Assembly (NCBI GenBank): GCA_025360645.1
Contig: JANYBT010000136.1
Span: 1 to 39,701, forward strand
Reading direction: 5' to 3'
Source of the DNA: Acidobacteriaceae bacterium
Lineage (GTDB): Bacteria > Acidobacteriota > Terriglobia > Terriglobales > Acidobacteriaceae
Length of the DNA: 39,701 nt
Under the pieces are notes generated by a model. That model had not been told where the DNA came from. It was given only the letters and a program-made list of their open reading frames with translations, and made no database searches. A program made the position numbers and the translations under genes. Position 1 is the stretch's first letter, and the number at the start of each line of letters is the position of its first letter. Of the stretch, positions 21,084-32,511 are shown piece after piece.

Positions 21084-23405
21084 CTAATTGTTTTCGTTCC
21101 CTGCGCGTTTCCACGACAGCAGCTCGCCAATCGTCGAACTGGTGCTCGAAACCGGCTGCTTGTAAGCCTCCACATCCGCGCGCGAGGCTTCTTCCCCCAC
21201 CGCTCGAATGCTCAGGCCCACTTTCTTTTCGTCCGGGTTCATTTTGATGATCTTGTACTCGTGCTCTGAGCCCGGCTCCAGATGCAGCGGTTGCCCGTTG
21301 CCGTCCACCGCCTCAGAGATGTGGCACAAGCCTTCAATGCCATCCGCAACTTCAACAAATGCTCCGAACGTCGCCACCCGCAGCACTTTGCCGTGGACTA
21401 CGTCGCCAATCCGGTGTTGGTCGAAGAAAGTGTCCCACACATCCGGCTGCAACTGTTTCACGCCCAGCGAAAGCCGGCGATTGTCTGGCTCGATCGCCAG
21501 CACCACCGCTTTCAAACGGTCGCCCTTCTTCAACACTTCCGAAGGATGCTTCACCCGCTTGGTCCAGCTCAAATTGCTGACGTGTACCAACCCGTCAATT
21601 CCGTCTTCAATCTCGATAAACGCGCCGAAGTCGGTCAGGTTGCGCACCCGCCCTTCCACGATCGCGCCCACCGGATACTTGTCGTGCAACGAATCCCAGG
21701 GGTTCGCCGCCAATTGCCGCATCCCCAGCGAAATCCGGCGTTCCGTCGGATTCACGTTGAGCACCACGCACGCCACCTGATCGCCCACGTTCACCAGCTT
21801 GGTGGGATGCTTCATGCGCTTGGACCAGGTCATTTCGCTGACGTGGACCAGGCCTTCAATCCCCTGCTCCAGTTCCACAAATGCTCCGTAATCGGTCACG
21901 CTGATCACCCGCCCCTCCACATGCGCGCCCACCGGATAGCGATGCTCCGCATCCAGCCAGGGGTCGGGAGTCAACTGCTTGAAGCCCAGCGATACCCGCT
22001 GCTTGTCTTTGTCGTACTTCAGGACCTTCACTTGAATCTGGTCGCCGACATTTACCAGATCGCGCGGATGCGTCAGGCGTCCCCACGACATGTCGGTGAT
22101 GTGCAACAGCCCGTCAATGCCGCCCATGTCCACGAACGCGCCGTATTCGGTCAGGTTCTTGACCACGCCGGTCAGGATGGAGCCCTCTTCCAGATGCTCC
22201 AGAGTCACGCCGCGCTTTTCCGACTGTTCTTCTTCCAAAAGCTGTTTGCGCGAAACCACAATGTTGCCGCGCTTCTTGTTCAGCTTGATGATGGCAACCT
22301 CAAACGTCTGGCCCTTCATGCCGTCCAGGTTGCGCAGCGGCCGCAAATCCACTTGGGAGCCGGGCAGAAACGCCCTCGCGCCCATAATGTCCACGGTCAA
22401 ACCGCCCTTGATGCGGTCCACCACCACGGCTTGGATGGGCTTCTTCTCGTTGTGCGCTTTCTCGATTTCGTCCCAGGCGCGCAGGCGCTGCGCTTTCTGG
22501 TGCGATAGATTGATGTACCCTTCTTCGGTGTGCCCCTTCTCCCGCATCACGTCGATGGGGTCGCCAGGCTGGAACCGCGGCTTGCCTTCGTGGTCGAGCA
22601 CCTGATTGATGGGCAACATGCCTTCCGACTTGGCGCCAATGTCCACCACCACATGGGTGGCAGTCAGCTTGAGCACCGTGCCTTTAATCACGTTGTCGTC
22701 GCCGGTGGCGTCTTCGCTCTCGCTGGTGAAATTCTCCAGAACCGACGCAAAATCATCGCCCGCCGGCGCTTTCTCCAGAATCGGCTCCGTGGCTTGCGGC
22801 CTCGCCGCCGCCGGAGCAGCGGGTTCGGGATGATGCTCCACCACCGCGCCCTGCGCCGGATGTTCGCGTTCGGCCGGGACGCCAGTGGAGTGGACGTCGG
22901 TGGCTTTGACGTCTGTGGACTGCACGTCTGCGATCTTGATCTCCGCGGTCTCGAGGTCTGCGGCGTGATCGTGAGCTCGCTGAGGTTCTACTGGCGGAAT
23001 CTCTGGCTCGCGAACGTCCGGAATGCGAACGTCAGGCTCATGAACCTCCGGCTCGCGAATGTCCGGCACGCGCACGTCAGGCTGGTGAACGTCTGGCTCA
23101 TGCACGTCCGGCAGGTGGACATCAGGCTCGTGAACGTCAGGGACTTGAACCTCGGGCTCGTGGACGCCCGGCTGGTGAACCTCGGGCTCGCGAATCTGGG
23201 GCGCCTGTGGTTCGGCGGGCTGAACATCAGCTGGCTGAACCTCGGCCGACTGAACGTCGGCTGGCTGAACATTACCCGGCTGAACATCGGACGCGTGAAG
23301 ATCATGCGGCTTTACATCCGCCGGCTGATCAGTGGTGGGGGTTTCGGAAGTGGGTACGGTTGTGTCGTCGAACAAGTTTAGATGCCTCTCCGATGTCTCT
23401 CGCAC
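21084..23405 (-). CDS. rpsA: 30S ribosomal protein S1 with a pentad-repeat N-terminal extension
   Basis: S1 brings mRNA to the 30S subunit through OB-fold S1 domains. Six are visible, starting at about residues 238, 322, 408, 495, 582 and 669; the last four carry the canonical GxVxxxxxxGAFV opening. The C-terminus after 740 is a short tail. The first 235 residues are not S1-like: residues about 28-177 repeat every five residues as x-(P/A)-(D/E)-V-(H/Q/R), for example ADVQP and PDVHE. The predicted GTG start at 23405 has no ribosome-binding site. A TTG at 23375 has GGAGAGG 9 nt before it and may be the true start. With six domains it would be 773 or 763 residues, against about 560-600 in most bacteria. 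Confidence 0.92.
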   Translation of the reverse strand: MRETSERHLNLFDDTTVPTSETPTTDQPADVKPHDLHASDVQPGNVQPADVQSAEVQPADVQPAEPQAPQIREPEVHQPGVHEPEVQVPDVHEPDVHLPDVHEPDVHQPDVRVPDIREPEVHEPDVRIPDVREPEIPPVEPQRAHDHAADLETAEIKIADVQSTDVKATDVHSTGVPAEREHPAQGAVVEHHPEPAAPAAARPQATEPILEKAPAGDDFASVLENFTSESEDATGDDNVIKGTVLKLTATHVVVDIGAKSEGMLPINQVLDHEGKPRFQPGDPIDVMREKGHTEEGYINLSHQKAQRLRAWDEIEKAHNEKKPIQAVVVDRIKGGLTVDIMGARAFLPGSQVDLRPLRNLDGMKGQTFEVAIIKLNKKRGNIVVSRKQLLEEEQSEKRGVTLEHLEEGSILTGVVKNLTEYGAFVDMGGIDGLLHITDMSWGRLTHPRDLVNVGDQIQVKVLKYDKDKQRVSLGFKQLTPDPWLDAEHRYPVGAHVEGRVISVTDYGAFVELEQGIEGLVHVSEMTWSKRMKHPTKLVNVGDQVACVVLNVNPTERRISLGMRQLAANPWDSLHDKYPVGAIVEGRVRNLTDFGAFIEIEDGIDGLVHVSNLSWTKRVKHPSEVLKKGDRLKAVVLAIEPDNRRLSLGVKQLQPDVWDTFFDQHRIGDVVHGKVLRVATFGAFVEVADGIEGLCHISEAVDGNGQPLHLEPGSEHEYKIIKMNPDEKKVGLSIRAVGEEASRADVEAYKQPVSSTSSTIGELLSWKRAGNENN
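22875..23324 (-). repeat. 15-bp/5-residue repeat array in the S1 gene
   Basis: About 30 degenerate 15-bp units encode a strict five-residue period across residues 28-177 of S1. D or E stands at every fifth position and V, I or L at the next. The units resemble the A(D/N)LxX consensus of pentapeptide-repeat proteins (ADVQS, ADLET, AEIKI, TDVKA, TDVHS), but many have proline at the small-residue position. The antisense strand also reads as an ANLxx-like ORF, a by-product of the repeat phase. Confidence 0.85.
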
Positions 23406-23712
23406 CGTGTGCGGGACGGAAGCGGGTTGCTTCAGGCGGACTGCTGGCTAGGGCTTCGGTTGTGGTGGGCTCATCCTGGCGGATGAGCTTGGACAATTCC
23501 AGCGGCCGGACGTTAAACACCCGCGTCCATTAGGGAACCCTTCGACTATAGCAACCGCGCGCAAACAGTGTCAAACGCCGGGAGTGGAGAATTCAGCGAA
23601 TTTACCAAAGCTTTACATGGCCCCGCTTTGGGCCGCCGGTTAGCCCGCCCGCCTTGGACCGCCGCCGAGGCCGTTTTAGCAATCCTGCGGGATTCTGATA
23701 CTCTGCGGCCAT
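23406..23712. other. Divergent intergenic region between the S1 and HIT genes
   Basis: These 307 nt separate two divergently transcribed genes and must hold both promoters. No strong promoter match, hairpin or small gene was recognised. Before the HIT gene, TTTAGC and GATACT spaced 16 nt apart (about 23674-23701) could be a weak promoter placing the transcript start close to the ATG. Confidence 0.35.
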
Positions 23713-24195
23713 ATGGATTACCTGTGGACTCCCTGGCGCTACGCCTACGTCAGCACCGCCGACAAGGCCCCCGGCTGCATTTTCTGCGCAGCCCAGAAAT
23801 CGGCCGATGACCGCGCCGTCCGCATCGTCTACCGCGGCCGCCACTGCTTCGTCATCCTCAACACCTACCCCTATACCCCAGGCCACGCCATGGTCGTCCC
23901 GTATGCCCATCTCGACGAATTGCAGAAGCTGCCCGCCGAAGCCGCCCAGGAAATGATGACCCTCTCGCAGCGCATGGAGGGCGCCCTGCGAGGCCTCTAC
24001 CATCCCGACGGCATCAACCTCGGCATGAACATTGGCAAGGCCGCCGGAGCGGGAGTGGCAGGACACATCCACATGCACGTGCTGCCGCGCTGGGTGGCCG
24101 ACGCCAACTTCGTTTCCGTAATCGGCGAAACCAGAATCTTGCCGGAAGAACTGGACGTAACCTGGGAGAAGATCCGCAATGCGTTAGCCGCCTAG
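23713..24195 (+). CDS. HIT-family nucleotide hydrolase/transferase
   Basis: A 160-residue histidine-triad protein. The signature HIHMH is at 118-122 (GHIHMHVLPRW), with the second histidine the likely nucleophile on the nucleotide alpha-phosphate. GCIFC at 21-25 and H97 could form the zinc site often seen in the family. NTYPYTPGHAMVVPYAH is the usual central segment. MDYLWTPWRYAYV at the N-terminus and overall length resemble bacterial AP4A-phosphorylase-like/HIT proteins, but the exact substrate is not determined. No ribosome-binding site precedes the ATG, suggesting a leaderless or short-leader mRNA. It is followed by a 212-nt gap with nothing recognisable. Confidence 0.9.
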   Translation: MDYLWTPWRYAYVSTADKAPGCIFCAAQKSADDRAVRIVYRGRHCFVILNTYPYTPGHAMVVPYAHLDELQKLPAEAAQEMMTLSQRMEGALRGLYHPDGINLGMNIGKAAGAGVAGHIHMHVLPRWVADANFVSVIGETRILPEELDVTWEKIRNALAA

Positions 24196-24407
24196 AACGA
24201 TCGCGAGTTCGGGGCTGAGAACGATCAGGCGAAGGAGTCGGTGGCTACCGGGAACACGCAGGCAACGGTTCTCCATCATCAGCAGAACGCACAGACCCAC
24301 CTCCGGCACTTGCAGCGCTACGGATGCTCGGACCAACCGGCAGTGAATCCGCATTGTGAACTTCCAGAATTTGTCTTACGCCTCGACGCAGATTCGACCC
24401 CGCGGGC

Positions 24408-25886
24408 CTATTTCTGTATGTAGAAGTAACCTGATCCCGTGTAGGCAAAATCGAGCAGACCATCGTTGTTGAAATCGGCGACCGCTATGCCATAGCTTGA
24501 AATGCCCGCCACCGGTAGCACCTGCGGGCTCTGAAAGGTTCCATCGCTGTTGCCCAACAGAATTGAGAAATTGGTGCTCGTATCATACTGTTGCACAATG
24601 ATGTCCGTCTTCCCGTCACTATTGAAATCGCCCAAGGCGAAGGAGAAGAAAAACTGGGTGGCTACCGTGTAGTAGACCGGCGCTTGAAACGTACCGTCTC
24701 CATTCCCCATCATGATGCCAATTCGGCCCAGGGAATCACCGAACGCCAAGTCCAGCTTGCCATCTTGGTTGAAGTCATTCACGAAGAACGTCGTAGTGAA
24801 CGGAAGCGGCTGACCAGAGACAGTGGCCGCGGTCTGCAGGGGTTGAAATGTGCCGTCCCCATTACCCAGGAGAATTCTGAACTGGAACTCGGTTCCGTAG
24901 TTGTTGGTAGCAAAGCCTATCAAGTCGAGCTTACCGTCTCCGTTGAAATCACCCGCCACTACCCCTGTCATGGGCGCGTAAATTTGGCCGCCCTGACTGA
25001 AGGTTCCATCGCCGTTGCCTAAGAACATCTCGATGTGATTAGCGACGTTGGCCGTGGCAATGTCCAAGACACCGTCTTGGTTGTAGTCGCCGACTACAAT
25101 GAAGGGTGGGACAACAGGGCCTGTCTTGCCCAGAAGGCCGAAGGTTGTGCCGGTGCGGAATGTACCGTCGCCGTTTCCGAAACTGATAGCGAAATGAAGC
25201 GGGGTGAACTGCCTCGAGTCCCCAAGCGCATACACGTAGTCTAAATTGCCATCCCCGTCGAAGTCGGCTAATTCGCTGTCCCCACCTATGGGATATTGCT
25301 TGGCGGTCAGAGATGAGCCAGCGTGAAATGTACCATCGCCATTGCCCATAAAACCGCCAATGACCGACGAGAATCCAGAACCCTGCGGAGTGAGTCCCGC
25401 CAAATCCAGATGCCCATCATTGTTGAGGTCTCCAACCAGATTGGTAGCGCCGTTAAATTTGGGGTAAATGTTTAGTTGCGTCGACCCCATCGTCGCTCTG
25501 GGCGTGTGCACTTCGACTTGGAAGTGTGTGGGGCTCGTAATCAGCCCCTTGGGAGTCGTCGTCGTGACCGTAATCATACCCGCCGTTGAAACCGCAATAT
25601 CAGACGCCAGAATCTGCGCTTGCAGCTCGCGGGCTGAAACATACACCGTGGTGCGAGGCTGCCTATTCCAATTGACCGTCGAAGCAGGAATGAAATTCGC
25701 TCCGTAGACGGTGAGAGTGAAGCCAGCACCTCCCGGAGCCACTGACTGGGGCTTCGTAGGTCCAACGACCTGCGGAACGGGATATCCCGGCTGCCGCACC
25801 GCCGCCAACAAAGTGGCACTCAAAACGATGAATGATGCTGTTCCGCGCACCGTCAATTTCAAAAAGCTGAACTGATTGTTCTTCAC
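24408..25886 (-). CDS. Secreted FG-GAP/VCBS repeat protein with a TIG-like domain
   Basis: A 492-residue exported protein. A signal segment at about 10-30 is followed by an IPT/TIG-like beta domain at about 36-125 (SVAPGGAGFTLTVYGANFIPASTV, then ITVTTTTPKG). Seven FG-GAP/VCBS units follow, each with a calcium-binding D-x-N/D-x-D-G motif: GDLNNDGHLD, ADFDGDGNLD, GDYNQDGVLD, GDFNGDGKLD, NDFNQDGKLD, GDFNSDGKTD, ADFNNDGLLD, alternating with LGNGDGTF. This predicts a calcium-stabilised beta-propeller at the cell surface or outside. The last unit ends at YFYIQK with no sorting tail. Such proteins are abundant in Acidobacteriota; the ligand is unknown. Base composition is a little lower in GC than its neighbours. 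Confidence 0.9.
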   Translation of the reverse strand: MKNNQFSFLKLTVRGTASFIVLSATLLAAVRQPGYPVPQVVGPTKPQSVAPGGAGFTLTVYGANFIPASTVNWNRQPRTTVYVSARELQAQILASDIAVSTAGMITVTTTTPKGLITSPTHFQVEVHTPRATMGSTQLNIYPKFNGATNLVGDLNNDGHLDLAGLTPQGSGFSSVIGGFMGNGDGTFHAGSSLTAKQYPIGGDSELADFDGDGNLDYVYALGDSRQFTPLHFAISFGNGDGTFRTGTTFGLLGKTGPVVPPFIVVGDYNQDGVLDIATANVANHIEMFLGNGDGTFSQGGQIYAPMTGVVAGDFNGDGKLDLIGFATNNYGTEFQFRILLGNGDGTFQPLQTAATVSGQPLPFTTTFFVNDFNQDGKLDLAFGDSLGRIGIMMGNGDGTFQAPVYYTVATQFFFSFALGDFNSDGKTDIIVQQYDTSTNFSILLGNSDGTFQSPQVLPVAGISSYGIAVADFNNDGLLDFAYTGSGYFYIQK

Positions 25887-26201
25887 TGCTGCCTCCCAAA
25901 TTCTTGACCGGGATTTCCGTTTTGGCTCTCAGAAGCCCCCACCATACACCCCTCCAGCGATTCCCGCGCATGAATATTTTCTTCGGCCGAGCCCAGCGCG
26001 CGGCACAGAGGTTCGCTTGTGCCAACCCGCGCCCCGAAGGTGCCGACCACGCCTTACTGCCCGGTTTTGGCTAAGACGCGAAACTGCCTGAAATCGCGGT
26101 CCGGGATGGTGAGAGTTGACGCACTGTCAACGAGGGAGGTTGCAGAGATCCTAGAGCGGCGGCGCGCCAAAGTAAATCGCGCTGCCTCCAATAACGGTCG
26201 C
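25887..26201. other. Intergenic region between ligA and the FG-GAP gene
   Basis: This 315-nt stretch lies between two minus-strand genes and upstream of the FG-GAP gene. GGGAGGCAGCAG near 25883-25896 on the minus strand would serve as its ribosome-binding region. No terminator, RNA gene or supported small ORF was seen. Confidence 0.5.
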
Positions 26202-28316
<2,115 letters not shown>

Positions 28317-28344
28317 TCATGGTGACAAGCTGAATGGGGGATCC

Positions 28345-29994
28345 TTACACCAAATCCTCCATCTTCAGCTTCGCCGCCCCGCCCTTCCACGACGCGTGGA
28401 ATTCTTTTTCCACAAAGCTGGCATCGTACCCTCGCTCCTGCGCCATCAAGGCCTCGTGCAGTCCGAACAGCGAGCGCGGGTTGCGCGGATTGCGCTGCAG
28501 GTCGTCGCGGAAAACCTGCTCGGCGCCTGCGGCATCGCCATTCATCAGCAGCGCCGCTCCCAGCGATTCGCGCACCGGGTAAAACCAGTCCGCCGGCTCG
28601 TCGTACTTCAGCGTATCCTGCACCGCCACCGCCTCGCGCAGCGTGGCAATCGCTCCCGCCTTGTCCTGCTTCGCCCAGGCAATCTGCGCCCCCAGTACTG
28701 CCTCGGCGATCTTCAAGATATCTTTGGCCTTGTTATCCACCGGCATGGCAAACGGCACGTCCGGCGGCGTTGCTTTTTCGGCAGCCGCCACGATCTCGCG
28801 TTCCTTCTCGGCGTCCGCCACTCTGCCTTTGCCGGCCAACGCCATTCCCCGCGCGAAATGCCAGAACCCGGTCGTGGTCTGCAACTCGGGACGCGGTTGC
28901 TTCATCGCGAGCAGCAGGTCCCATTTGTGAAAGCGGACATCCACTGCCATCGGCACGGTCAGAAAGCCTTCCAGCGGCGGCATCTGCTTCACCCCCGGTG
29001 CTACGTGCGCCGCCAGCAGGTCCGCGTTCTTCTTGGCTTCGGGATAGTCCCCGTTCATCGCCGCCGACATGGCGATGAAGTGCAGGTTGTGGCTGTAATA
29101 CATCATCGAGTAGATGCCCTGCGCCCCACTGCTCTTGATGTACGCCCGGTCCACCAGGGCGGCCGCCTGGTTGGTCTTCACCGCGGCTTCGTAGTCGCCA
29201 GTGCGAATGTAAACGTGCGCTGGCATGTGCACAATGTGGCCGGCCGCCGGAGCCAGCGCAGCCAGTTTGTTCGCTCCCGCCAGCGCCCGCTCAGGAGTGT
29301 TCGAAGCCTCCACCGCATGAATGTAATAGTGGATCGCCCCCAGATGGTTGGGGTCGCGCTTCATCACCGACTCCAGCGTCCTCACGATCTCTTCGGTTCC
29401 AGCTTCCGGCGTGCCATCCAGATGCCACAGCCCCCACGGATGCAGGTTCATGCCCGACTCGGCGAAAAGCGTGGCCGCGTCCAGGTCGTCAGGATATTTC
29501 TTCATCACTTCGCGCATGGCATTGTGATAGGCGTCCGCCGCCGCCCGCCGGTCGGCCTTGGGGTCGGCGGGAAACCGCAGCGCCATAGCCGCAATGTAGT
29601 CTTTCTCCACCGCGGAAGCATTGCCGGACAAGTCCACTGCTTTCTGAATTGCATCGTGCGCTGCGGCAAAGCGGTCGTCACTCGCCGGATCGTTGTAGTT
29701 CGGCCCAACCGCTTCGGCCACTCCCCAGTTGGCAATCGCCAGCTTGGGATCGAGCTTGGCCGCTTGCCGGAATGAGCGCGCGGCCTCGTCATGGTTGAAG
29801 GCGTAAATCAGCCGCAATCCCTGGTCGAAGAATTGTTGCGCCTGGGGGTTGGTGGTCGAAACCGGATGATGCGCATTGCCAACTCCGGTCATCAAAGTCG
29901 CGGGCTTAACTGCCGCCGAGTGCGCCATGTGGTGCTGCGCCATCAACACGCTGCTCGCGCTCAGCAGAACTAAACAGCAGGCTAAAGTTTTCAT
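28345..29994 (-). CDS. Secreted tetratricopeptide-repeat protein
   Basis: A 549-residue exported protein with a signal peptide (MKTLACCLVLLSASSVLMAQ, ending near 19, with a CC pair that could make it lipid-modified). A histidine-rich QHHMAHSAA stretch comes next. TPR-like helical repeats then run from about residue 50 (QFFDQGLRLIYAFNHDEAARSFRQAAKLDPKLAIANWGVAEA) through the C-terminus (GAALLMNGDAAGAEQVFRDDLQRNPRNPRSLFGLHEAL). The central region contains conserved HYYIHAVEASNTPERAL and HMPAHVYIRTGDYEAAV, seen in a family of periplasmic TPR proteins of unknown role. No catalytic motif was recognised. It lies 121 nt downstream (minus strand: upstream) of ligA and appears separately transcribed. 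Confidence 0.8.
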   Translation of the reverse strand: MKTLACCLVLLSASSVLMAQHHMAHSAAVKPATLMTGVGNAHHPVSTTNPQAQQFFDQGLRLIYAFNHDEAARSFRQAAKLDPKLAIANWGVAEAVGPNYNDPASDDRFAAAHDAIQKAVDLSGNASAVEKDYIAAMALRFPADPKADRRAAADAYHNAMREVMKKYPDDLDAATLFAESGMNLHPWGLWHLDGTPEAGTEEIVRTLESVMKRDPNHLGAIHYYIHAVEASNTPERALAGANKLAALAPAAGHIVHMPAHVYIRTGDYEAAVKTNQAAALVDRAYIKSSGAQGIYSMMYYSHNLHFIAMSAAMNGDYPEAKKNADLLAAHVAPGVKQMPPLEGFLTVPMAVDVRFHKWDLLLAMKQPRPELQTTTGFWHFARGMALAGKGRVADAEKEREIVAAAEKATPPDVPFAMPVDNKAKDILKIAEAVLGAQIAWAKQDKAGAIATLREAVAVQDTLKYDEPADWFYPVRESLGAALLMNGDAAGAEQVFRDDLQRNPRNPRSLFGLHEALMAQERGYDASFVEKEFHASWKGGAAKLKMEDLV

Positions 29995-30778
29995 CGAATC
30001 GCCTCCGTGATGGGATCGGCTCAGGGCCCGGAAAGCGCATGGACAAGCGAGGAAGATGCGCGGAACTCAGCTTAGCCAAAACGCCATGCCGACGCAACCC
30101 TCTCCTGCTAAGCGACTGCCGCGAACGCGAAGCCCAACCGGATTTATTTGGAAGCCGACGGCGAGATGCTGGGCAGGCTTCCGGCCAGGATCACGATGGT
30201 TTCCGACGCTCTAACTCTGCTGGCCCGGAACCGCCCCCGGGCGAGAATGAGAAACAGGCTGGGCCTTCGGCGTCTGTTTTTGTACCAAAAACAGGGCATT
30301 TTGTGAATATAGCGAACCACGGGCTAATAGATTCAATGACTTAGCTCCATAAATTGTGAGAAGAGCTAGGGCGGCGGAGGGCTGACGGGCATCCGCCGAG
30401 GCTGGCAACCTTCCGGGAGAATCACAAAAACGGTTTTGGTCGTCGCCTACAATGCCATTTGTTTGCGTTGTAAGGTACCTAGAATCGCGATCAGGGGGTC
30501 GAGTGGCACTTTGGGACGTCCGAAGAATTAGCGAGGCTTAAAACGCCGTTTAAGGGCCTACTCGGACTCTTTTGGTCGGATATTACTTTTTAGTCAATAG
30601 CTGATTGATATTAACTTCCATAGCGCGCCTTTCGACGGTCTTGCGATTTCGGACGGAGCTCGCGGGCCTTGGTCGCTGCCTTCGTCCCCCAGCTTGGTGA
30701 CGAATTGCGAATACAAACATCCAACCCGGGTTCGCGTACACTAATCGCGCGTACATTGAGCGCGGCAGAGGACTCTCC
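29995..30778. other. 784-nt region without a supported gene
   Basis: The stretch between the divergent TPR and YdjM-type genes has frequent stops in all frames. Structured elements seen: CTGTTTTTG (30274-30282) pairing perfectly with CAAAAACAG (30286-30294) over a 3-nt loop, which could terminate in either direction; and CGGCGGA/TCCGCCG (30372-30378/30392-30398). The part from about 30430 to 30620 is lower in GC than the flanks. A 12-residue reading MEVNINQLLTKK-like on the minus strand was not accepted as a gene. Confidence 0.5.
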
Positions 30779-31822
30779 TTGGAACCAGTCACTCATTTCC
30801 TGTTTGGCGCCTGCATGGGACGCGCCGGCCTGAATCGCAAGACCGCACTTGCCACCGCGACGCTGACTCTCGCCGCCGAAGCGCCTGACCTCGACGTGCT
30901 CGGCCGCTTCGGAGGCCCGGTCTTTGGATTCGCGCACCACCGCGGCTTCACCCATTCGTTTCTCGGCGTTCCTATCGTCGCGGCTGTGGTCGTAGTCTTC
31001 ATGTACGGAGTCTGGCGGGCGCGCGGCCGCAAAACCCGCAATCCCAAGCTTCCTCCTCGATGGGGGCTGCTGTTTCTCTACGCCTGCCTGGCCGGGGTCA
31101 GCCATCTTCTGCTCGACTTCACCAATAATTACGGCGTGCGTCCCTTCTGGCCGTTTTCTGAAAAGTGGTATTCGTGGGACATCGTGTTCATCATCGAGCC
31201 GGTGATTCTGCTGGTGCTGATTGGTGGGCTGCTGCTGCCTGCGCTCTTTTCGCTGGTGAATGACGAAATTGGCGCGCGCCCCAAAGGTCCGCAGGGACGC
31301 TTTCTGGCGACGCTGGCTCTGCTCGGAGTGGTGGCGCTGTTCGGCCTGCGCGATTACGAACACCGCCGCGCGGTCGCCGCACTGCAAGCTCGTTCGTATG
31401 AAGACGCGGCCGCGATTCGAGTCTCTGCCTACCCCTACCTGGTCAATCCGTTTCTGTGGCACGGGGTGGTGGAGACGCAGAATTTCTACGCCACCATGCA
31501 TGTGGATTCGCTCACTCCCGAAGTCGACGCCGAAGGCAAGATGCGGCTGCACTACAAGCCCGAGGAGACGGCTGCCTCGCTCGCCGGCAAGAGCTCATAT
31601 CTGGGACGCGTCTATCTGGACTGGGCGGCCTATCCCCTGACCGAAACCGAAGCGCTGGGCGAGACCCATCCGGGATACTGGGTACGGTTCCGCGACCTGC
31701 GTTTCGACTATCCCGAGCGCAGCGGTTCCGGCATGCTGGGAGCAAGAGTGCGGCTCGACCAGAAGCTGCGGGTGATCGACGAGTCGTTCAACAGTCCAGT
31801 GAAGTCTGCGACGGGAGACTGA
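30779..31822 (+). CDS. YdjM-type membrane metal-dependent hydrolase-like protein
   Basis: A 347-residue polytopic membrane protein of the LexA-binding inner-membrane/YdjM family (PF04307). The N-terminal T-H-F-L-F-G-A segment and HHRGFTHSFLGVP (about 59-71) carry the conserved metal-type histidines, with P-D-L-D-V near 36-41. Further membrane helices are at about 62-82, 96-112, 138-160 and 178-195. A soluble C-terminal domain follows (residues about 205-347). The start is TTG at 30779, supported by AGAGGA at 30767-30772; no ATG fits. Catalysis has not been shown for most members. Convergent with a degraded DUF3800 gene. Confidence 0.82.
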   Translation: MEPVTHFLFGACMGRAGLNRKTALATATLTLAAEAPDLDVLGRFGGPVFGFAHHRGFTHSFLGVPIVAAVVVVFMYGVWRARGRKTRNPKLPPRWGLLFLYACLAGVSHLLLDFTNNYGVRPFWPFSEKWYSWDIVFIIEPVILLVLIGGLLLPALFSLVNDEIGARPKGPQGRFLATLALLGVVALFGLRDYEHRRAVAALQARSYEDAAAIRVSAYPYLVNPFLWHGVVETQNFYATMHVDSLTPEVDAEGKMRLHYKPEETAASLAGKSSYLGRVYLDWAAYPLTETEALGETHPGYWVRFRDLRFDYPERSGSGMLGARVRLDQKLRVIDESFNSPVKSATGD

Positions 31823-31855
31823 AGGTAGCGGTGCAGTTTGAATTGTGGGGGCGGG

Positions 31856-32511
31856 CTAAAAATATAGCTGCTTCAGCAGAATCTTTCGAGACAGCAAGCT
31901 GAAGCAAGAAAAATCGTTGTCCTCGAATCGGCCTTGCACCAGTCCCGCCAGCATGTCGGCAACTTGAAGTGATCGGCAGTTCTTGCTGTCTAGCGGGGTG
32001 GTAACGAGATTTGTTGATGACTGTCGGTAAAACCACAAGCACGTCTGCAAATAGTCGTGGAGGCTGTTCCCGCTCTTTACCTTGATCGACGTGGGGTCTG
32101 GAACCAGCGTAACGACATCGTGGGTTTGCATCCGATCCAGCAGGGAAAGGCCGATCATGTAGTTGTAGAGCTTGTTTCCGTCATCGCGAATGTGGGACAT
32201 TACGTTCTGCTTCTTGACCACAATCGCGTGAAGGAAAATATCTGTATGGGCATCGCATAGGGCGGCAGCGGCGCGAGCAAACTCAATCCGCTGGTTTGCT
32301 GACATGCTTGACCACTTTATTTCTTGATCCGTAGGCCAGGAGAATTTGTTATAAAGACCACGGATGAGTCTCTTTGGGCAGATGCTTCTTTTCCGGGGGG
32401 ACGCATACTGCGGCAATGGTTAGATAGCGACTCGATCCCCCCGGTCCGATACGGGGCATCAAATTTCCAGCCGAGATCGCCACTTTCATCTATGTAGACG
32501 TTCACGGACAT
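31856..32511 (-). pseudogene. DUF3800 family gene with two frameshifts
   Basis: The start MSVNVYIDESGDLGWKFD carries the DUF3800 YIDESGD motif and the end carries DSKNCRSLQVADMLAGLVQGRF. They lie in different frames. The reading moves from frame 1 (to the G run at about 32437-32442) into a second frame reading SSRYLTIAAVCVPPEKKHLPK. It then moves near 32373-32378 into a third frame reading PKRLIRGLYNKFSWPTDQEIKWSSM to the end. One extra base in each short homopolymer (G6 and A3) explains both. DUF3800 proteins have an RNase-H-like fold and often sit in defence or mobile regions. Two indels argue for a decaying gene, although homopolymer errors in the assembly cannot be excluded. Confidence 0.8.

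Noticed and set aside
22530-23381. Antisense frame on the plus strand with ANLxx/LVNVR-like pentapeptide repeats
   Set aside because: It mirrors the 15-bp periodicity of the S1 repeat array on the other strand. The sense frame is continuous with six S1 domains; the antisense frame has no recognisable start context or domain.
30370-30420. GGAGGG...GGCAACC resembling parts of a SAM-I riboswitch
   Set aside because: The central conserved segment and kink-turn are missing and no methionine or SAM-related gene follows.
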